Source of the DNA: Mycolicibacterium crocinum
Lineage (GTDB): Bacteria > Actinomycetota > Actinomycetes > Mycobacteriales > Mycobacteriaceae
Direction of reading: 5' to 3'
Length of the DNA: 64,000 nt
NCBI RefSeq assembly: GCF_022370635.2
Contig: NZ_CP092362.2
Location: 434,001-498,000 of the forward strand
Shown here: piece by piece, positions 19,932-29,732 of the stretch
How the letters are laid out: every line of letters begins with the position of its first letter
Numbering within the stretch: position 1 is the stretch's first letter
The notes under the pieces: model-generated
Told to the model about the DNA's origin: nothing
What the model saw: the letters and a program-made list of their open reading frames with translations, nothing else
Databases searched by the model: none
Position numbers and translations under genes: made by a program

Positions 19932-21341
19932 TTGCACATCGGGAAGATCACAATCGGCACCATCGATGATTGGTCGCCGAGCCCCGGTGTGGTGATTTCC
20001 TGGCATCCGACAAAAGCGGCGATGGAAAAAGCGCGGCAGGCGCCGGTCAGTTCGGTACCCGTCAGTTATATGCAGGGCCAGCATATTCGCGGCGTCTATG
20101 AACAGGACGCGGCCGGGCTCGACTATTCGCGGCAGATCATCGCGACCTGCGAAGTGCCAGGTAAATGCGATATCGACGCGATGAACCACGCTCTCAACGC
20201 GTACCTGCGCCGCCACGACACCTACCGGAGTTGGTTCGAATACTCCGGTTCCGGCGAGATTGTCCGGCGCACCATCCCCGACGCCGCCGATATCGAATTC
20301 GAGCCCATCGACAACGGCGTCATGGCGGCCGAGGATGCGCGTAAGCACATTGTCGACATTCCCACTCCGATGGAATGGGGCTGCTTTTCTTTCGGTGTCG
20401 TGCAAGGCGACGATCACTTCGATTTTTATGCCAGCATCGACCACGTCCACGGCGACGCGGCGCTGATCGGGATCACCATGCTCGAGGCCCACGGCATGTA
20501 CACGTCGCTGACCATGACGGGCCAGCCCATGCCCCTGCCCGAGGCCGGCAGCTTCGACGATTTCTGCATCCAGGAGCGCGAAGCCACAGCGGATTTGACG
20601 GTGGATTCGCCGGAGGTCCAAGCCTGGATCGAGTTTGCCGAGAACAACAACGGCACGTTGCCCGAGTTCCCGTTGCCGCTGGGTAACGCGCTGGAACCGA
20701 CGGTCGCCGACATGGTCGGCGAGATGATCCTGGACGCCGACCAGACCGCGCGATTCGAAGCGGCGTGCACGGCAGCCGGAGTTCGCTTCGTCGGTGGCCT
20801 GTACGCGTGCACCGCCATGGTGGAGCATGAATTGACCGGCGCGACAACTTATTACGGGCTCACGCCGCGAGACACCCGCAGAACGTCGGACAATTTCACC
20901 ACCCAGGGCTGGTTCACCGGTTTGGTGCCGATCACTGTCCCGATCGCGGCGACGACGTTCCCCGAGGCCGCCTGGTCGGCTCAGACGTCGTTTGATTCGG
21001 GCCTGACCCTGGCGCGGGTGCCGTATTACCGGGTGCTGGAGCTGGCCCCGTGGTTGGAGAAACCGCGCCCGAACTTCCCGGTGTCGAACTTCCTGCACGG
21101 CGGCGCCGCGCCGCTCAATGCCGTGCTCGCGGCAGCGGACATGGGCTACTCGAACAACATCGGGATCTACTCCGATGGACGGTTCAGCTACCAGCTCACG
21201 ATCTATATCTTCCGGTACGAGGCCGGTACCGCCATGGCGGTGATGTTCCCGGACAACCCGACCGCGCAGAAGTCGGTGGCCCGCTACATCGAGGCGATGA
21301 AGTCGGTGTGCGAACGGATCGCCGACAGCGGGCAGTGGTGA
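19932..21341 (+). CDS. papA3: Polyketide-associated acyltransferase PapA3
   Basis: A 469-aa condensation-fold acyltransferase very close to M. tuberculosis PapA3 (472 aa) throughout, for example VPVSYMQGQHIRGVYEQDA and LRRHDTYRSWF. The catalytic HxxxD motif is His171 to Asp175 in IDHVHGDAA. PapA3 is known to acylate trehalose, and in the TPP pathway it makes the diacyltrehalose intermediate in the cytoplasm. The start is a TTG at 19932, preceded at good spacing by GGAGGGG. It is the first gene of a plus-strand operon with mmpL10 and the PE-PPE enzyme, divergent from pks. Confidence 0.95.
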   Translation: MHIGKITIGTIDDWSPSPGVVISWHPTKAAMEKARQAPVSSVPVSYMQGQHIRGVYEQDAAGLDYSRQIIATCEVPGKCDIDAMNHALNAYLRRHDTYRSWFEYSGSGEIVRRTIPDAADIEFEPIDNGVMAAEDARKHIVDIPTPMEWGCFSFGVVQGDDHFDFYASIDHVHGDAALIGITMLEAHGMYTSLTMTGQPMPLPEAGSFDDFCIQEREATADLTVDSPEVQAWIEFAENNNGTLPEFPLPLGNALEPTVADMVGEMILDADQTARFEAACTAAGVRFVGGLYACTAMVEHELTGATTYYGLTPRDTRRTSDNFTTQGWFTGLVPITVPIAATTFPEAAWSAQTSFDSGLTLARVPYYRVLELAPWLEKPRPNFPVSNFLHGGAAPLNAVLAAADMGYSNNIGIYSDGRFSYQLTIYIFRYEAGTAMAVMFPDNPTAQKSVARYIEAMKSVCERIADSGQW

Positions 21342-21404
21342 CGTTGTTGTTGAATGCAGTGAAGGAGTGCGGGGCCTGAGGGTCTGGCGCGGTGTGAGGA
21401 AATT

Positions 21405-24383
21405 GTGCGACGGCTGACCGATTTTGTGGTGCGGTGGCCCTGGGCTGTTATCGGAGTCTGGGTTGCCCTGGCGGTTGCGTTGCCGCTGACGTTCCCGAGC
21501 CTGAACGAGATGGCTCAGAAACATCCGTTGTCGATGCTGCCGGGCGACGCCCCGTCCAGCGTGGCGGCGCGACAGATGACCGAGGCGTTCAAGGAGCCGG
21601 GCGGCGACGATCTGCTGCTGGTGGTGCTGACCGACGAGCGTGGTCTGAATCCCACTCACGAAGCGACCTACCGCAAGCTGGTGACCGCACTGCGCGACGA
21701 TCAGCACGACGTCGTGATGCTGCAAGACTTCGTTGAAACACCCGCTCTGCGTTCATTTTTGACGAGTAAGGACGGCAAATCCTGGGTGGTGCCGGTCGGG
21801 CTCGCCGGCGCATTGGGGACACCGCAGTCCTACGACGCCTACACACGGGTGTCCAATATCGTCAAACAGACCACGGCGGGCAGTTCGCTGGAGGTGCACC
21901 TGACCGGTCCGGCGGCTACCGTCGCCGACCTCACCGTGGCCGGCCAGCGCGACCGATTGCCGATCGAGATCGCGATCGGTGTCCTGGTGCTGCTCGTGCT
22001 GCTGATCGTGTACCGCAATCCGATCACCATGCTGCTACCGCTGATCGGCATCGGAATCTCTTTGGTGATAGCGCAATCCGTGGTCGCAGGGTTGTCGCAC
22101 ACCACCGGTCTGGGAGTCTCCAACCAGGCCATCATCCTGCTCAGCGCGATCATCGCCGGTGCCGGAACCGATTACGCGGTCTTCCTCATCAGCCGCTACC
22201 ACGACTACATGCGTCGCGGCGAGGACTCCGACGGGGCGGTGCGGCAGGCATTGACGTCGGTGGGCAAGGTGATCACCGCATCCGCGGCCACCATCGGAAT
22301 CACGTTCCTGGGCATCAGCTTCGCCAAGATGGGCGTGTTCTCCACCGTCGGCGTCTCATCCGCGGTCGGCGTCGGGGTGTCATTCCTCGCCGCGATCACG
22401 TTGTTGCCTGCGATCATCGTCCTGGCCGGGCCACGTGGCTGGATCACGCCGCGTCGTGAGCTGACCGCGCTGTGGTGGCGACGGTCAGGCATCCGCATCG
22501 TGCGCAGGCCGCGTGTCCATCTCGTCGCCAGCGTGCTGATCCTGATCCTGCTCGCCAGCTGTGTCGGGTTGGCGCACTACAACTACGACGACCGCAAGGC
22601 GGTCTCGCCGTCGGACCCCAGCTCGGTGGGATACACCGCGCTGGAGCGGCATTTCGACCTCAACCAGTCCATCCCGTCCTACGTGCTGGTCCGCTCACCG
22701 CGCGATCTGCGCAACCCGCGGGCGCTGGCCGACCTCGAGCAGATGGCCGAGCGCATCAGCCAGGTGCCGAACATCGCGATGGTCAGCGGTATCACCCGGC
22801 CATTAGGCGAAGTGCCGCAAGAGTTTCGCGCCACGTATCAGGCCGGTCTGGTGGGGGATCGGCTGGGCACCGGCTCACAGATGATTGCCGAGAACATGGG
22901 GAGCCTCGACCGGCTGGCCGGTGGCGCCAACACACTGGCGAACAACCTCGGCGACGTGCGCGGCCAGGTCGGGCAGATCACCTCCAGCGTGCAGAGCGTG
23001 GTCGACGCGTTCGGCTCCATCAAGGGCCAGTACGGCGGCGACAAGCTGGTGAAGAACGTCGAAGTCGCGGCCAAGCTCGTCAACGCGGTGAACCGGCTCG
23101 GCAATTCGATGGGCGTGAGCTTCACCGCAGCAAGGGACATGTTCGCCTGGGTGGGGCCGGTCCTGGTCGCGCTGCACGGCAACGCCGTCTGCGACCTGGA
23201 TCCGTCCTGCGCCGAGACCCGTGGCCATTTCCAGGCCTTGGTCGACGCCCGCAATGATGGCACCCTCGATGAAATCAATTCGCTGGCAACGCAATTGCAG
23301 TCGATGCAGGACAAGCAGTCGCTCAACGCGACGCTGAACCAGCTCAACGACGCGTTCAGCAGGCTGACGAAGCTGATGAAGCAGATGGGCTTCGACTCAC
23401 CGGGTGGCGCCCAGGCGGGCACCGCCAAGCTTCGCCAAGGTGCCGACCGCGCCGCCAGCGGCAGCCGGGACGTGGCCAACGGGGTCGACCTGGTGGTCGA
23501 CCAGATCAAGCTCATGCGAACCGGTCTCGACCAGGCCGCCTCGTTCCTGCTATCGATGAAGCAGAACGCGGCGTCTCCGGCGATGGCCGGATTCAACATT
23601 CCGCCCGAGGTGCTCGAGCTGCCCGACTTCAAGATGGCGTCGAAGATGTTCATCTCGCCCGACGGGCATTCGGTGCGGTATCTGGTGCTGACCAAGCTTG
23701 ACCCGTTCAGCGCGGCTGCGATGGACCAGGTCAACGCCATCAGTGATGCCGCCCGTAGCGCACAGCCGAACACCTATCTGGCGGACGCCACGATCTCGAT
23801 GGGCGGCTATCCCGCCGCGCTGCGCGACACCCGCGACTACTACCAGAAGGACGTCCGCTTCATCATCGCGATCACGATGATCGTGGTGCTGCTGACGTTG
23901 ATGTTGTTGCTGCGGGCGATCATCGCTCCGCTGTACCTGGTTGGCTCCGTGGTGCTTTCGTACTTCGCGGCACTCGGTATCGGGGTCCTGGTTTTCCAGT
24001 ATCTGCTTCATCAACAGCTGCACTGGACGGTGCCACCGCTGGCGTTCGTCGTACTGGTCGCCGTCGGTGCCGACTACAACCTGCTGTTCGCCTCCCGATT
24101 GCGGGACGAGTCCGGGGACAGTACGCGATACGGCGTCATCCGGACGCTGTCGTCCACCGGCGGTGTGATCACCGCGGCCGGCTTGATTTTCGCCGCGTCG
24201 ATGTGGGGTCTGCTGTTCTCCAGCATCGGTACCGTGGTCCAGGGCGGGTTCGTCATCGGTGCCGGAATCCTGCTGGACACCTTCCTGGTACGGACGGTGA
24301 CCGTGCCTGCCATGGCTACGCTGGTCGGAAAGGCGAACTGGTGGCCGTCGAGATCGAGCTCGCAGGGGAGCGTTGAGGCATGA
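21405..24383 (+). CDS. mmpL10: RND-family lipid exporter MmpL10
   Basis: A 992-aa MmpL transporter with one N-terminal transmembrane helix, a large periplasmic loop, a block of about five helices ([15 protein letters not shown] to about residue 345), a second helical loop domain rich in Gln/Asn and Ala, and a second membrane block at the C-terminus ([20 protein letters not shown] onwards). The proton-relay type motifs [17 protein letters not shown] and [18 protein letters not shown] are present in the two halves. In the TPP pathway MmpL10 moves diacyltrehalose across the inner membrane. The GTG start follows GAGG. It overlaps the next gene by four bases (ATGA), so translation is coupled. Confidence 0.93.
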   Translation: MRRLTDFVVRWPWAVIGVWVALAVALPLTFPSLNEMAQKHPLSMLPGDAPSSVAARQMTEAFKEPGGDDLLLVVLTDERGLNPTHEATYRKLVTALRDDQHDVVMLQDFVETPALRSFLTSKDGKSWVVPVGLAGALGTPQSYDAYTRVSNIVKQTTAGSSLEVHLTGPAATVADLTVAGQRDRLPIEIAIGVLVLLVLLIVYRNPITMLLPLIGIGISLVIAQSVVAGLSHTTGLGVSNQAIILLSAIIAGAGTDYAVFLISRYHDYMRRGEDSDGAVRQALTSVGKVITASAATIGITFLGISFAKMGVFSTVGVSSAVGVGVSFLAAITLLPAIIVLAGPRGWITPRRELTALWWRRSGIRIVRRPRVHLVASVLILILLASCVGLAHYNYDDRKAVSPSDPSSVGYTALERHFDLNQSIPSYVLVRSPRDLRNPRALADLEQMAERISQVPNIAMVSGITRPLGEVPQEFRATYQAGLVGDRLGTGSQMIAENMGSLDRLAGGANTLANNLGDVRGQVGQITSSVQSVVDAFGSIKGQYGGDKLVKNVEVAAKLVNAVNRLGNSMGVSFTAARDMFAWVGPVLVALHGNAVCDLDPSCAETRGHFQALVDARNDGTLDEINSLATQLQSMQDKQSLNATLNQLNDAFSRLTKLMKQMGFDSPGGAQAGTAKLRQGADRAASGSRDVANGVDLVVDQIKLMRTGLDQAASFLLSMKQNAASPAMAGFNIPPEVLELPDFKMASKMFISPDGHSVRYLVLTKLDPFSAAAMDQVNAISDAARSAQPNTYLADATISMGGYPAALRDTRDYYQKDVRFIIAITMIVVLLTLMLLLRAIIAPLYLVGSVVLSYFAALGIGVLVFQYLLHQQLHWTVPPLAFVVLVAVGADYNLLFASRLRDESGDSTRYGVIRTLSSTGGVITAAGLIFAASMWGLLFSSIGTVVQGGFVIGAGILLDTFLVRTVTVPAMATLVGKANWWPSRSSSQGSVEA

Positions 24384-25495
24384 AGAAGCTACTCGCTGCA
24401 GCGGCGACGGTGATCACGGTGTGCGCCACCGGCGGAGTCGCCGGCGCCGATCAGCCGACTCCCGACCATCCCAACGGTGACGGTCCGCCGATCGGCACCC
24501 CGGGGCGGGGTTACGCCCTCGGCGGTGCCCACGTGCTGGGCATCCCGTACGACGAGTACATCCGCCGCACGGGCGCCGACTGGTTCCCCGGGCTAAACCG
24601 GCAGATCGTCGACTACCCCGCGGGGCAGGTTCAGGGCCACACCCTGGAGCGCTTGTTCCCCGGTATCGGCAAGCTCGAAGCGAACTTCCCCGGCCTGGGT
24701 ATCGACGGCCCCAGCATCGGCGAGTCGGTCGACGAGGGCGAGGGCAATGTCATCCGGGCGGTCCAGGAGGGCGGCCCGGGTACCGCGATCGGATTGTCTG
24801 AAGGCGCGATGGTGCTCAATGCCGTGCAGAACCGGCTCGCCACCGATCCGAACGCCCCACCACCGGATCAGCTGTCCTTCGCCACCTATGGCGACCCGAT
24901 CAGCCCGCACGCGTTCGGTGCGGGCTTCCTGGCGCAGAACTTTCCCGTCGGCAGCGTCGTTCCGGCGCTCGACTACAAAATGCCGCCGCAGATCGACAGC
25001 CAGTACGACTCCTACCGGTTCGTCTCGGCCTACGACAGCATCGCGGACTGGCCGGACCGGCCGGACAACTGGATGTCCCTGCTCAACGCGGTCGTCGGCC
25101 TGGCAACCGGTCACACGGCGGTGGCGTTCACCAATCCGAGCATGGTTCCGCCGCAGAACATCCGGACCGAAGTCAACTCCCGGGGCGCGAAGACAACGAC
25201 GTACCTGATCCCCGAACAGCATCTGCCGTTGGTGCTGCCGTTCAAGTACGCCGGGGTCGACGAAGACACGCTCAACAAGTTGGACGGGGTGCTGAAACCT
25301 TATGTGGATGCCGGTTATTCGCGTAACGACGATCCGCTGACCGCGCCGATCGAGGTCGATCCCGTGAACGGGTATGACCCGGCCGCAGTCACCGCGCCGG
25401 CTACCCAGGCTGCGTTCGGCGGCGGTTCGGATCCGCTGTCGCAGCTCCTCGCCGGCGCGCAGTACGTGCTGAATCACGGGCCGAGCGCGCACTGA
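24380..25495 (+). CDS. Secreted PE-PPE-domain acyltransferase/lipase of the TPP locus
   Basis: A 371-aa protein with a clear signal peptide ([19 protein letters not shown], cleavage about residue 23) followed by a PE-PPE C-terminal (alpha/beta-hydrolase) domain. The nucleophile is Ser140 in GLSEGA; a conserved acid and His lie towards [10 protein letters not shown]. It lacks the PE helical region although the M. smegmatis counterpart is called PE. Established work on TPP places this enzyme outside the membrane, moving polyphleoyl chains onto diacyltrehalose as the last step. Translational overlap with mmpL10 supports that role. Chemistry as hydrolase or transferase cannot be separated by sequence alone. 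Confidence 0.88.
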   Translation: MKKLLAAAATVITVCATGGVAGADQPTPDHPNGDGPPIGTPGRGYALGGAHVLGIPYDEYIRRTGADWFPGLNRQIVDYPAGQVQGHTLERLFPGIGKLEANFPGLGIDGPSIGESVDEGEGNVIRAVQEGGPGTAIGLSEGAMVLNAVQNRLATDPNAPPPDQLSFATYGDPISPHAFGAGFLAQNFPVGSVVPALDYKMPPQIDSQYDSYRFVSAYDSIADWPDRPDNWMSLLNAVVGLATGHTAVAFTNPSMVPPQNIRTEVNSRGAKTTTYLIPEQHLPLVLPFKYAGVDEDTLNKLDGVLKPYVDAGYSRNDDPLTAPIEVDPVNGYDPAAVTAPATQAAFGGGSDPLSQLLAGAQYVLNHGPSAH

Positions 25496-25508
25496 GCTGG
25501 CCGACAGG

Positions 25509-26650
25509 CTAGTTGTCGGGCGGCGCCTTCGGCTCGAAGGGTTGGTACCACTTCCATTGGGCGCGTTCGCCGATGGGTCCGCGGCAGGGTGGTACGTGTG
25601 GTGGCGGATGCTTCGGTGGGTGTGCCAGTGATTGTGGGGTGAGGGGGTCGCCGTCGCTGTCGACGACGGTGAGTTGGTGGGCGGGTCCGGTGATGGTGAT
25701 GTCGCCGCGGTGGTGTGCCCGGTGGTGGTAGGGGCATAGCAGGACGAGGTTGTGTAGTTCGGTGGGGCCGCCGTTTTCCCAGTGCTGGATGTGGTGGGCA
25801 TGCAATCCGCGGGTGGCGCCGCAGCCGGGCACGGCGCAGGTGGTGTCGCGGTGTTCGAGGGCGCGGCGAAGTCGCCGGTTGATGGTGCGGGTGGTGCGGG
25901 CGGCGCCGAGGGGTTGGCCGTCGCGTTCGAACCAGACTTCGCAGGTGGTGTCGCAGGTGAGGTAGTGGCGGTCGGCTTGGGTGAGCAGGGGTCCCAAATG
26001 GAGTTCGCCGATGCGCTTGTCGACGTCGAGGTGCACGACGACGGTGGTGCGTTGTCCGTGGGGGCGGCGGGCGACGTCGGTGTCCCAGCCGGCCTCGATC
26101 AGGCTCATGAACGCATCGGTGGTGTTGGGCAGGGGTGGTGCGTTGTTGGGGGAGTCGGTGTCGTGGTCGCGTTTCCAGTCGGCGATCAGCGCGTCGTGGT
26201 GGGATTGCAGGGCGGCGTCGACGGTGGCTGCTTCGACGTTGGGCACGGTGATGTGCCAGGTGGTGGATTCGTCGCCGACGGTTTTGCGGATGGAGCGTGG
26301 TGGGTCGGGTTGGGGGCCGGGTTTGGGTGGTCGGGGTTGGAGTTTGATGGCTTTGCGTAGTTGGCTGACGGTGGCGACGGTGGCCAGTTGTGCGTAGTGC
26401 TCGTCGGATCCGTTGGCGGCGCGTTCGGCGATGACGCCGACTTGATCGACGGAGAGCTGGCCCTCGCGCAACGCCGCCACGCAGCGCGAAAACTCGGGGA
26501 GTCGGTGTGCGACTGCGGAAATGGTGTTGGCGTTGGCCGTCGAGGTGCCCAGTTTCCAGGCCACCACCGCGGCGACGGAGCGTGCCCCGGTCATGCCGCA
26601 CAGGTTGCCGTGGTCGAGTTCGGCGACGAGTTCCACGATGCGTCCGTCGA
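25509..26650 (-). pseudogene. 13E12-family HNH protein, 3' part (interrupted by IS256 element)
   Basis: This is the C-terminal nine-tenths of a 13E12-repeat protein (DUF222 plus HNH). The DUF222 part runs from ELVAELDHGNLCGMTGARSVA. The HNH motif is near the end: CAVPGCGATRGLHAHHIQHW, then GG, then LHNLVLLCPYHHRAHH. Its 5' end is cut at 26650, where an IS256-family element begins; the missing start lies at 29605-29700. Joining the parts across one copy of the 8-bp duplication restores a single 409-aa frame. Such genes are multicopy in mycobacteria and of unknown function. Nothing upstream provides a normal start for this piece. Confidence 0.88.
26643..26650. repeat. Target-site duplication, left copy
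   Basis: TCCGTCGA directly flanks the IS256-family element. The identical 8-mer is at 29605-29612. Removing the element and one copy restores the 13E12 reading frame, which confirms it as the insertion duplication. Confidence 0.92.
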
Positions 26651-26680
26651 GGGCTTGTCAAGATAACTGTGTAAGGAGTT
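26651..26680. repeat. IS256 terminal inverted repeat (left)
   Basis: This 30-bp end begins GGGCTTGTC and contains ACTGTGTAAGG at positions 17-27. It pairs as an inverted repeat with 29575-29604 (23 of 30 identical). Confidence 0.85.
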
Positions 26681-26706
26681 CGGGCCGCTTCATCGTTGGT
26701 TGGTGC

Positions 26707-27161
26707 TCATAGTGGGAGTCGGTCGGGGAATTGGATTGCGAAGGTGTTGAGTGCTTCGGTCCAGCGGTGGGTTCCTTGTCCTTGATTTCCTCGTTTCTGG
26801 TTGATGTTGCGGATGGCCAGATACAGCAGTTTCATGGCGGCGGCATCGGAGGGGAACGACCCGCGGGCTTTGGTGACTTTGCGTAGCTGGTAGTTGAGTG
26901 ACTCGATGGCGTTGGTGGTGTAGATGATCTTGCGGATCTCGACCGGGAACGCCAGAAACGGTGTGAACTCGGCCCACGCCCGATCCCAAACAGCCACTGC
27001 TCCTGGTGATTTCGCTTTCCATTCGGCCCGGAAGTCCTCCAGGGCCAGCTTCGCGGCCTCTTCGGTGGCCGCGGTGTAGATCGGACGCAGCGTTTTGGCC
27101 ATTGCCCGGCGGTCGGTATAGGAGGCATAGCGCATCGAGGCCCGCAGCAGGTGCACCACGC
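26707..27161 (-). pseudogene. IS256-family transposase, C-terminal part
   Basis: This is the last 151 codons of a mutator-type transposase, starting within VVHLLRASMRYASYTDRRAM and ending NTFAIQFPDRLPL. It contains the catalytic Glu region TTNAIESLNYQLRK of the DDE triad. The frame has been cut from the N-terminal part (28715-29529) by the IS110 element. Upstream in-frame sequence to 27408 belongs to the IS110 element and is not part of this gene. Confidence 0.9.
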
Positions 27162-27248
27162 AGACTCCCGCTGTCAACCTTTCATCGCGGACGTGTTCGG
27201 TCGCCGCGACTGACTCGGTTTGCTCAGCGCGGTGATGGGATCGGCGGA

Positions 27249-28469
27249 CTACGCCGCGGTGGCGCGGCGGTGGATGACCGGGTCGTAGAGGGCGTGATCG
27301 TGCCAGCAGCGCCACAGAATGCGGCACCAGCGCGCACCCAGGCCACGCAGAGCACGATGGTGTGGTTGGCCGGCGGCGCGGGCGTGTTCGTAGATGTCGG
27401 CCGACCAAGGGTCTTCACGAACGGCGACGAACATCCACCAGTCGATGGCGTGGCGCATTCGCCGGTTGGCGGCGTAGCGGAACCTCACCTGACGGGTGCG
27501 CCCGGAGGCCTTGGTGACCGGAGCCAAGCCGGTCTCGGCCAATAACGACGGCGCCGATGGGAAACGGCTGCGCTGTTCACCCATTTCGGAGATCAAGACG
27601 CCGGCGGTGACGGGTCCGATACCGGGGAAACTGGTGAAGATCGGGGTGTCCGGGTGCATGTCGAGCAGCTCGCCCAGCCGCTTGTCGTGAGCTCGAAGAT
27701 GAGTGTTGAGTAGCGCGAGCTGTTCTGTAAAGGCTTTGGCCGCCAAAGCTTTACCGGCGACGGTGCCTTCGCTGGCCGACAACAGATGAGGCTGCATCCG
27801 GGCGATGAGGGTCTCGGGTTTCTGTCGGCCACTGTAGCCGTGTCGGCCGGTGAATCCACCCATTCGTCTAGTCGTGATCCTGCTCGCCTGCGCGGGAGTG
27901 GGAAAGGTCCGGATGAACGCCAGGGTGATGTCACGGTCCAATGAGGAGAACAGGTGCAAAGGTGCGGGGTGGTAGGCCTCCAGGATCGACCGCAGCCGAT
28001 TCTCGGTATCCACTTGCATGTCCAGGATGCGCTGACGATCCCGGCTGACCGCGATGAGCTCGGCCAGTGCCGGTGACGCAACAGCTAAGGGCCGCCACTG
28101 AGCGTACTGATGACGCAATGTGTCGGCCAAAACGTAGGCATCGAACTCGTCGGACTTGGCTGCCGCCATCCGATACCGTTCACGTGCACGCGCCGAGATC
28201 TTCGGTGAAACGCAATAGATTTCGGCGCCACAGTGCTGTTGCAGATGCTCGACGAGCAAGCCCTCAGCACGTTCGATGGCGATGCGCACCGAGCCGGCCA
28301 ACGAGGCGATCACCTCGACCAGGGCCATCAAACCGTCGACGGTGTGCGCGATCTTTCGGCTGAGGAGCTGGTGGCCGTTGTCGTCGAGGACGCAGAGGTG
28401 ATGGGAGCATCCGCCCCAATCGATGCCGCACCAGAAACGACTTGCACCGTCCGGACTATCCTGATTCAT
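27249..28469 (-). CDS. IS110-family DEDD transposase
   Basis: A 406-aa IS110-family recombinase. The N-terminal RuvC-like DEDD domain shows CGIDWGGCSHH (first Asp), VRIAIERAEGLLVEHL (Glu) and AAKSDEFDAYVLADTLR (last Asp residues). A coiled-coil segment follows. The C-terminal Tnp domain has FPGIGPVTAGVLISEMG and the motif AETGLAPVTKASGR, whose Ser is the expected catalytic nucleophile. The ATG at 28469 (MNQDSPDGASRF) has AAGGGA about ten bases upstream; a TTG at 28508 would extend into the leader. All catalytic residues appear intact, so the enzyme could be active. Confidence 0.92.
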   Translation of the reverse strand: MNQDSPDGASRFWCGIDWGGCSHHLCVLDDNGHQLLSRKIAHTVDGLMALVEVIASLAGSVRIAIERAEGLLVEHLQQHCGAEIYCVSPKISARARERYRMAAAKSDEFDAYVLADTLRHQYAQWRPLAVASPALAELIAVSRDRQRILDMQVDTENRLRSILEAYHPAPLHLFSSLDRDITLAFIRTFPTPAQASRITTRRMGGFTGRHGYSGRQKPETLIARMQPHLLSASEGTVAGKALAAKAFTEQLALLNTHLRAHDKRLGELLDMHPDTPIFTSFPGIGPVTAGVLISEMGEQRSRFPSAPSLLAETGLAPVTKASGRTRQVRFRYAANRRMRHAIDWWMFVAVREDPWSADIYEHARAAGQPHHRALRGLGARWCRILWRCWHDHALYDPVIHRRATAA

Positions 28470-28519
28470 TGCAGTCAGATCCCTTCGATCCGAAGGTTCA
28501 CGCTGCAATGACGGGGCGT

Positions 28520-28670
28520 GCCCGGAACCTCATCTCGGCACTCGCCGCTGTTACCGGTGGTGCTGCTCTCGCTGGCCGGTCCAAGCCCCGCAGCCACCAC
28601 GGGCGGACAGGTCTGCATGTGGACCTCGAAGGTGACGCGTTTGCACAGGTCCTGCCCGTGGTGGTGCAGG
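28520..28670 (-). ncRNA. Predicted IS110 bridge RNA (target- and donor-binding loops)
   Basis: The leader of the IS110 element folds into two hairpins. The first has a perfect 11-bp stem (28654-28664 with 28594-28604). Its internal loop has GGACCT on the 5' side (28652 to 28647), matching the left target AGACCT including the CT core (one wobble). The 3' side has CATGCAG (28619 to 28613), which pairs with the right target CTGCGTG (one wobble). The second hairpin (stem CCGGTAAC/GTTCCGG) carries ACAGCGGCGAGT (28551 to 28540), almost identical to the right-end sequence ACAGCGGGAGT, and AGATGAG (28535 to 28529), exactly complementary to the left end CTCATCT. This is the guide order described for IS621-type bridge RNAs. 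Ends of the transcript are estimated. Confidence 0.72.
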
Positions 28671-28714
28671 TGAACGCCGAGACCATCCCGGCCCACCCAT
28701 TGTTAATAGATGAG

Positions 28715-29529
28715 GTCTGGACGACGGCCTGTGGCCATACTGCGGCGATGGATTCGGGCAGCCCGGTCAGCCCGTCGCAGCAGACGAACAGGGCATCTCG
28801 GCAGCCTCGGTTACGGAGCTCGGTCAGGACCCCGTGCCAGAACTTCGCCCCTTCAGTCTGCTGGATCCAGATCCCCAGGACCTGCTTGATCCCCTCGACA
28901 TCGACCCCGATCACGACGTGGGCGGCCTTGTTGGCCACCACGCCGCCATCGCGGATCTTGAGCCGGATCGCGTCGATGTAGAGGATCGGATACACCGGAT
29001 CGACCGGCCGGGACTGCCAGGCCGCGATCTCCTCAACCACGACGTCGGTGACCCGCGAAATCGTGGCCGCCGACACCGTGGCCCCGTAGACCTCGTCGAG
29101 GTGCTCGGTGATATCGCGGGTGCTCATCCCGCGGGCGTACAGCGACAAGATCATGTCCTCGACCTGGCCCAGGCGCCGTTGGCGTTTAGGCACGATCGCT
29201 GGGGTGAAACTGCCGTTGCGGTCGCGGGGCACCTCGAGTTCGACCGGGCCGGCGGTGGTCAATACGGTCTTGCGGCCGTGCCCATTGCGGGAATTCCCCG
29301 ACCCATTGCCGGCCGGATCGCCGTACTCATAGCCGAGGTGATCGGCGATCTCGACATCGAGGGCTCGTTCGAGCACGGCCTTGGTCATCTGGGCTAACAG
29401 GCCCTCGGGGCCGTCGATCGGGGTGCCCGATGCCTCGGCATCAGCCAACAACGCGTCCACCGCAGCCGGCGGCAACACAGCAGAGAGTCGTTTGGCAGCT
29501 TCGTCATGTGAATCAGATCGGGACAACAC
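28715..29529 (-). pseudogene. IS256-family transposase, N-terminal part
   Basis: This is the first 271 or so codons of a mutator-type transposase, MLSRSDSHDEAAKRLSAVLP to WPQAVVQT. It has the first catalytic Asp in YILYIDAIRLKIRDGG-like sequence and the second in LFVCCDGLTGLPES. The open frame runs on to 28498 only by reading into the IS110 leader. Together with 26707-27161 and one CT core it makes 1272 bases, exactly 424 codons including stop, so the interruption is the only damage seen. Confidence 0.9.
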
Positions 29530-29574
29530 TCACTCCTGTCCGGCGGTCAGTATGCCTGACCACCATTCAGGCCC

Positions 29575-29604
29575 AACCCCTTACACAGTCAATGAGACAC
29601 GCCC
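29575..29604. repeat. IS256 terminal inverted repeat (right)
   Basis: Read inward on the minus strand it begins GGGCGTGTC and contains ACTGTGTAAGG, the partner of the left terminal repeat at 26651-26680. Confidence 0.85.
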
Positions 29605-29700
29605 TCCGTCGATCGCGTTGCGCTGCCCGGCCAGCTCCGCCAACTCCTCGAACACCTCCTCGAGGCGCTCCTTCGGGGAGAGCACGGCGGCCGACGACAT
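29605..29700 (-). pseudogene. 13E12-family HNH protein, 5' fragment
   Basis: This is the start of the interrupted 13E12 gene. From ATG at 29700 it reads MSSAAVLSPKERLEEVFEEL, then AELAGQRNAIDG, and stops inside the IS256 end. The first 8 bases next to the element (29605-29612) are the right copy of the target duplication. The 96 bases here plus 1134 bases at 25509-26642 make exactly 410 codons, proving the original gene was a single frame before insertion. Confidence 0.88.
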
Positions 29701-29732
29701 AACCCCATCATCGCAGCGGGGTATGACAAGTT

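Larger units (their letters stand above)
27162..28714 (-). mobile_element. IS110-family insertion sequence
   Basis: An element of about 1551 bp inserted in the IS256 transposase gene. On the minus strand the left junction reads CCAGAC-CT-CATCTATT and the right junction GCGGGAGT-CT-GCGTGG, so a CT dinucleotide sits at both ends (28713-28714 and 27162-27163). No terminal inverted repeats are needed. Removing the element with one CT gives an open 423-aa IS256 transposase frame. One transposase gene (27249-28469) is preceded by about 240 bp of non-coding leader, as in the IS110 group, whose leader encodes a bridge RNA. Confidence 0.9.
26651..29604. mobile_element. IS256-family element carrying an IS110-family insertion
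   Basis: The outer boundaries are set by the 8-bp duplication TCCGTCGA and by terminal inverted repeats. The ends read inward GGGCTTGTC...ACTGTGTAAGG (from 26651) and GGGCGTGTC...ACTGTGTAAGG (from 29604), 23 of 30 positions identical. The span is 2954 bp. Subtracting the nested IS110 element (about 1551 bp) leaves about 1403 bp, a normal size for the IS256 family, with a single transposase. Because that transposase is interrupted, this copy is probably immobile unless helped in trans. It lies between convergent TPP genes and leaves them intact. Confidence 0.92.

Noticed and set aside
19863..21725. 620-codon minus-strand frame across papA3
   Set aside because: papA3 is strongly homologous along its length; the opposite frame is low in motifs and crosses into mmpL10.
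25474..26661. 395-codon second minus-strand frame over the 13E12 gene
   Set aside because: It is almost entirely Arg/His/Pro/Thr, the typical off-frame product, while the other frame gives a clear DUF222-HNH protein.
26707..27408. A 233-aa protein combining IS110 sequence and the IS256 transposase end
   Set aside because: The first part is IS110 right-end DNA read in a chance frame; the junction at 27162 explains the join.
28498..29529. A complete 343-aa IS256 transposase
   Set aside because: Residues after WPQAVVQT are IS110 leader read in frame; the catalytic Glu is in the separated part at 26707-27161.
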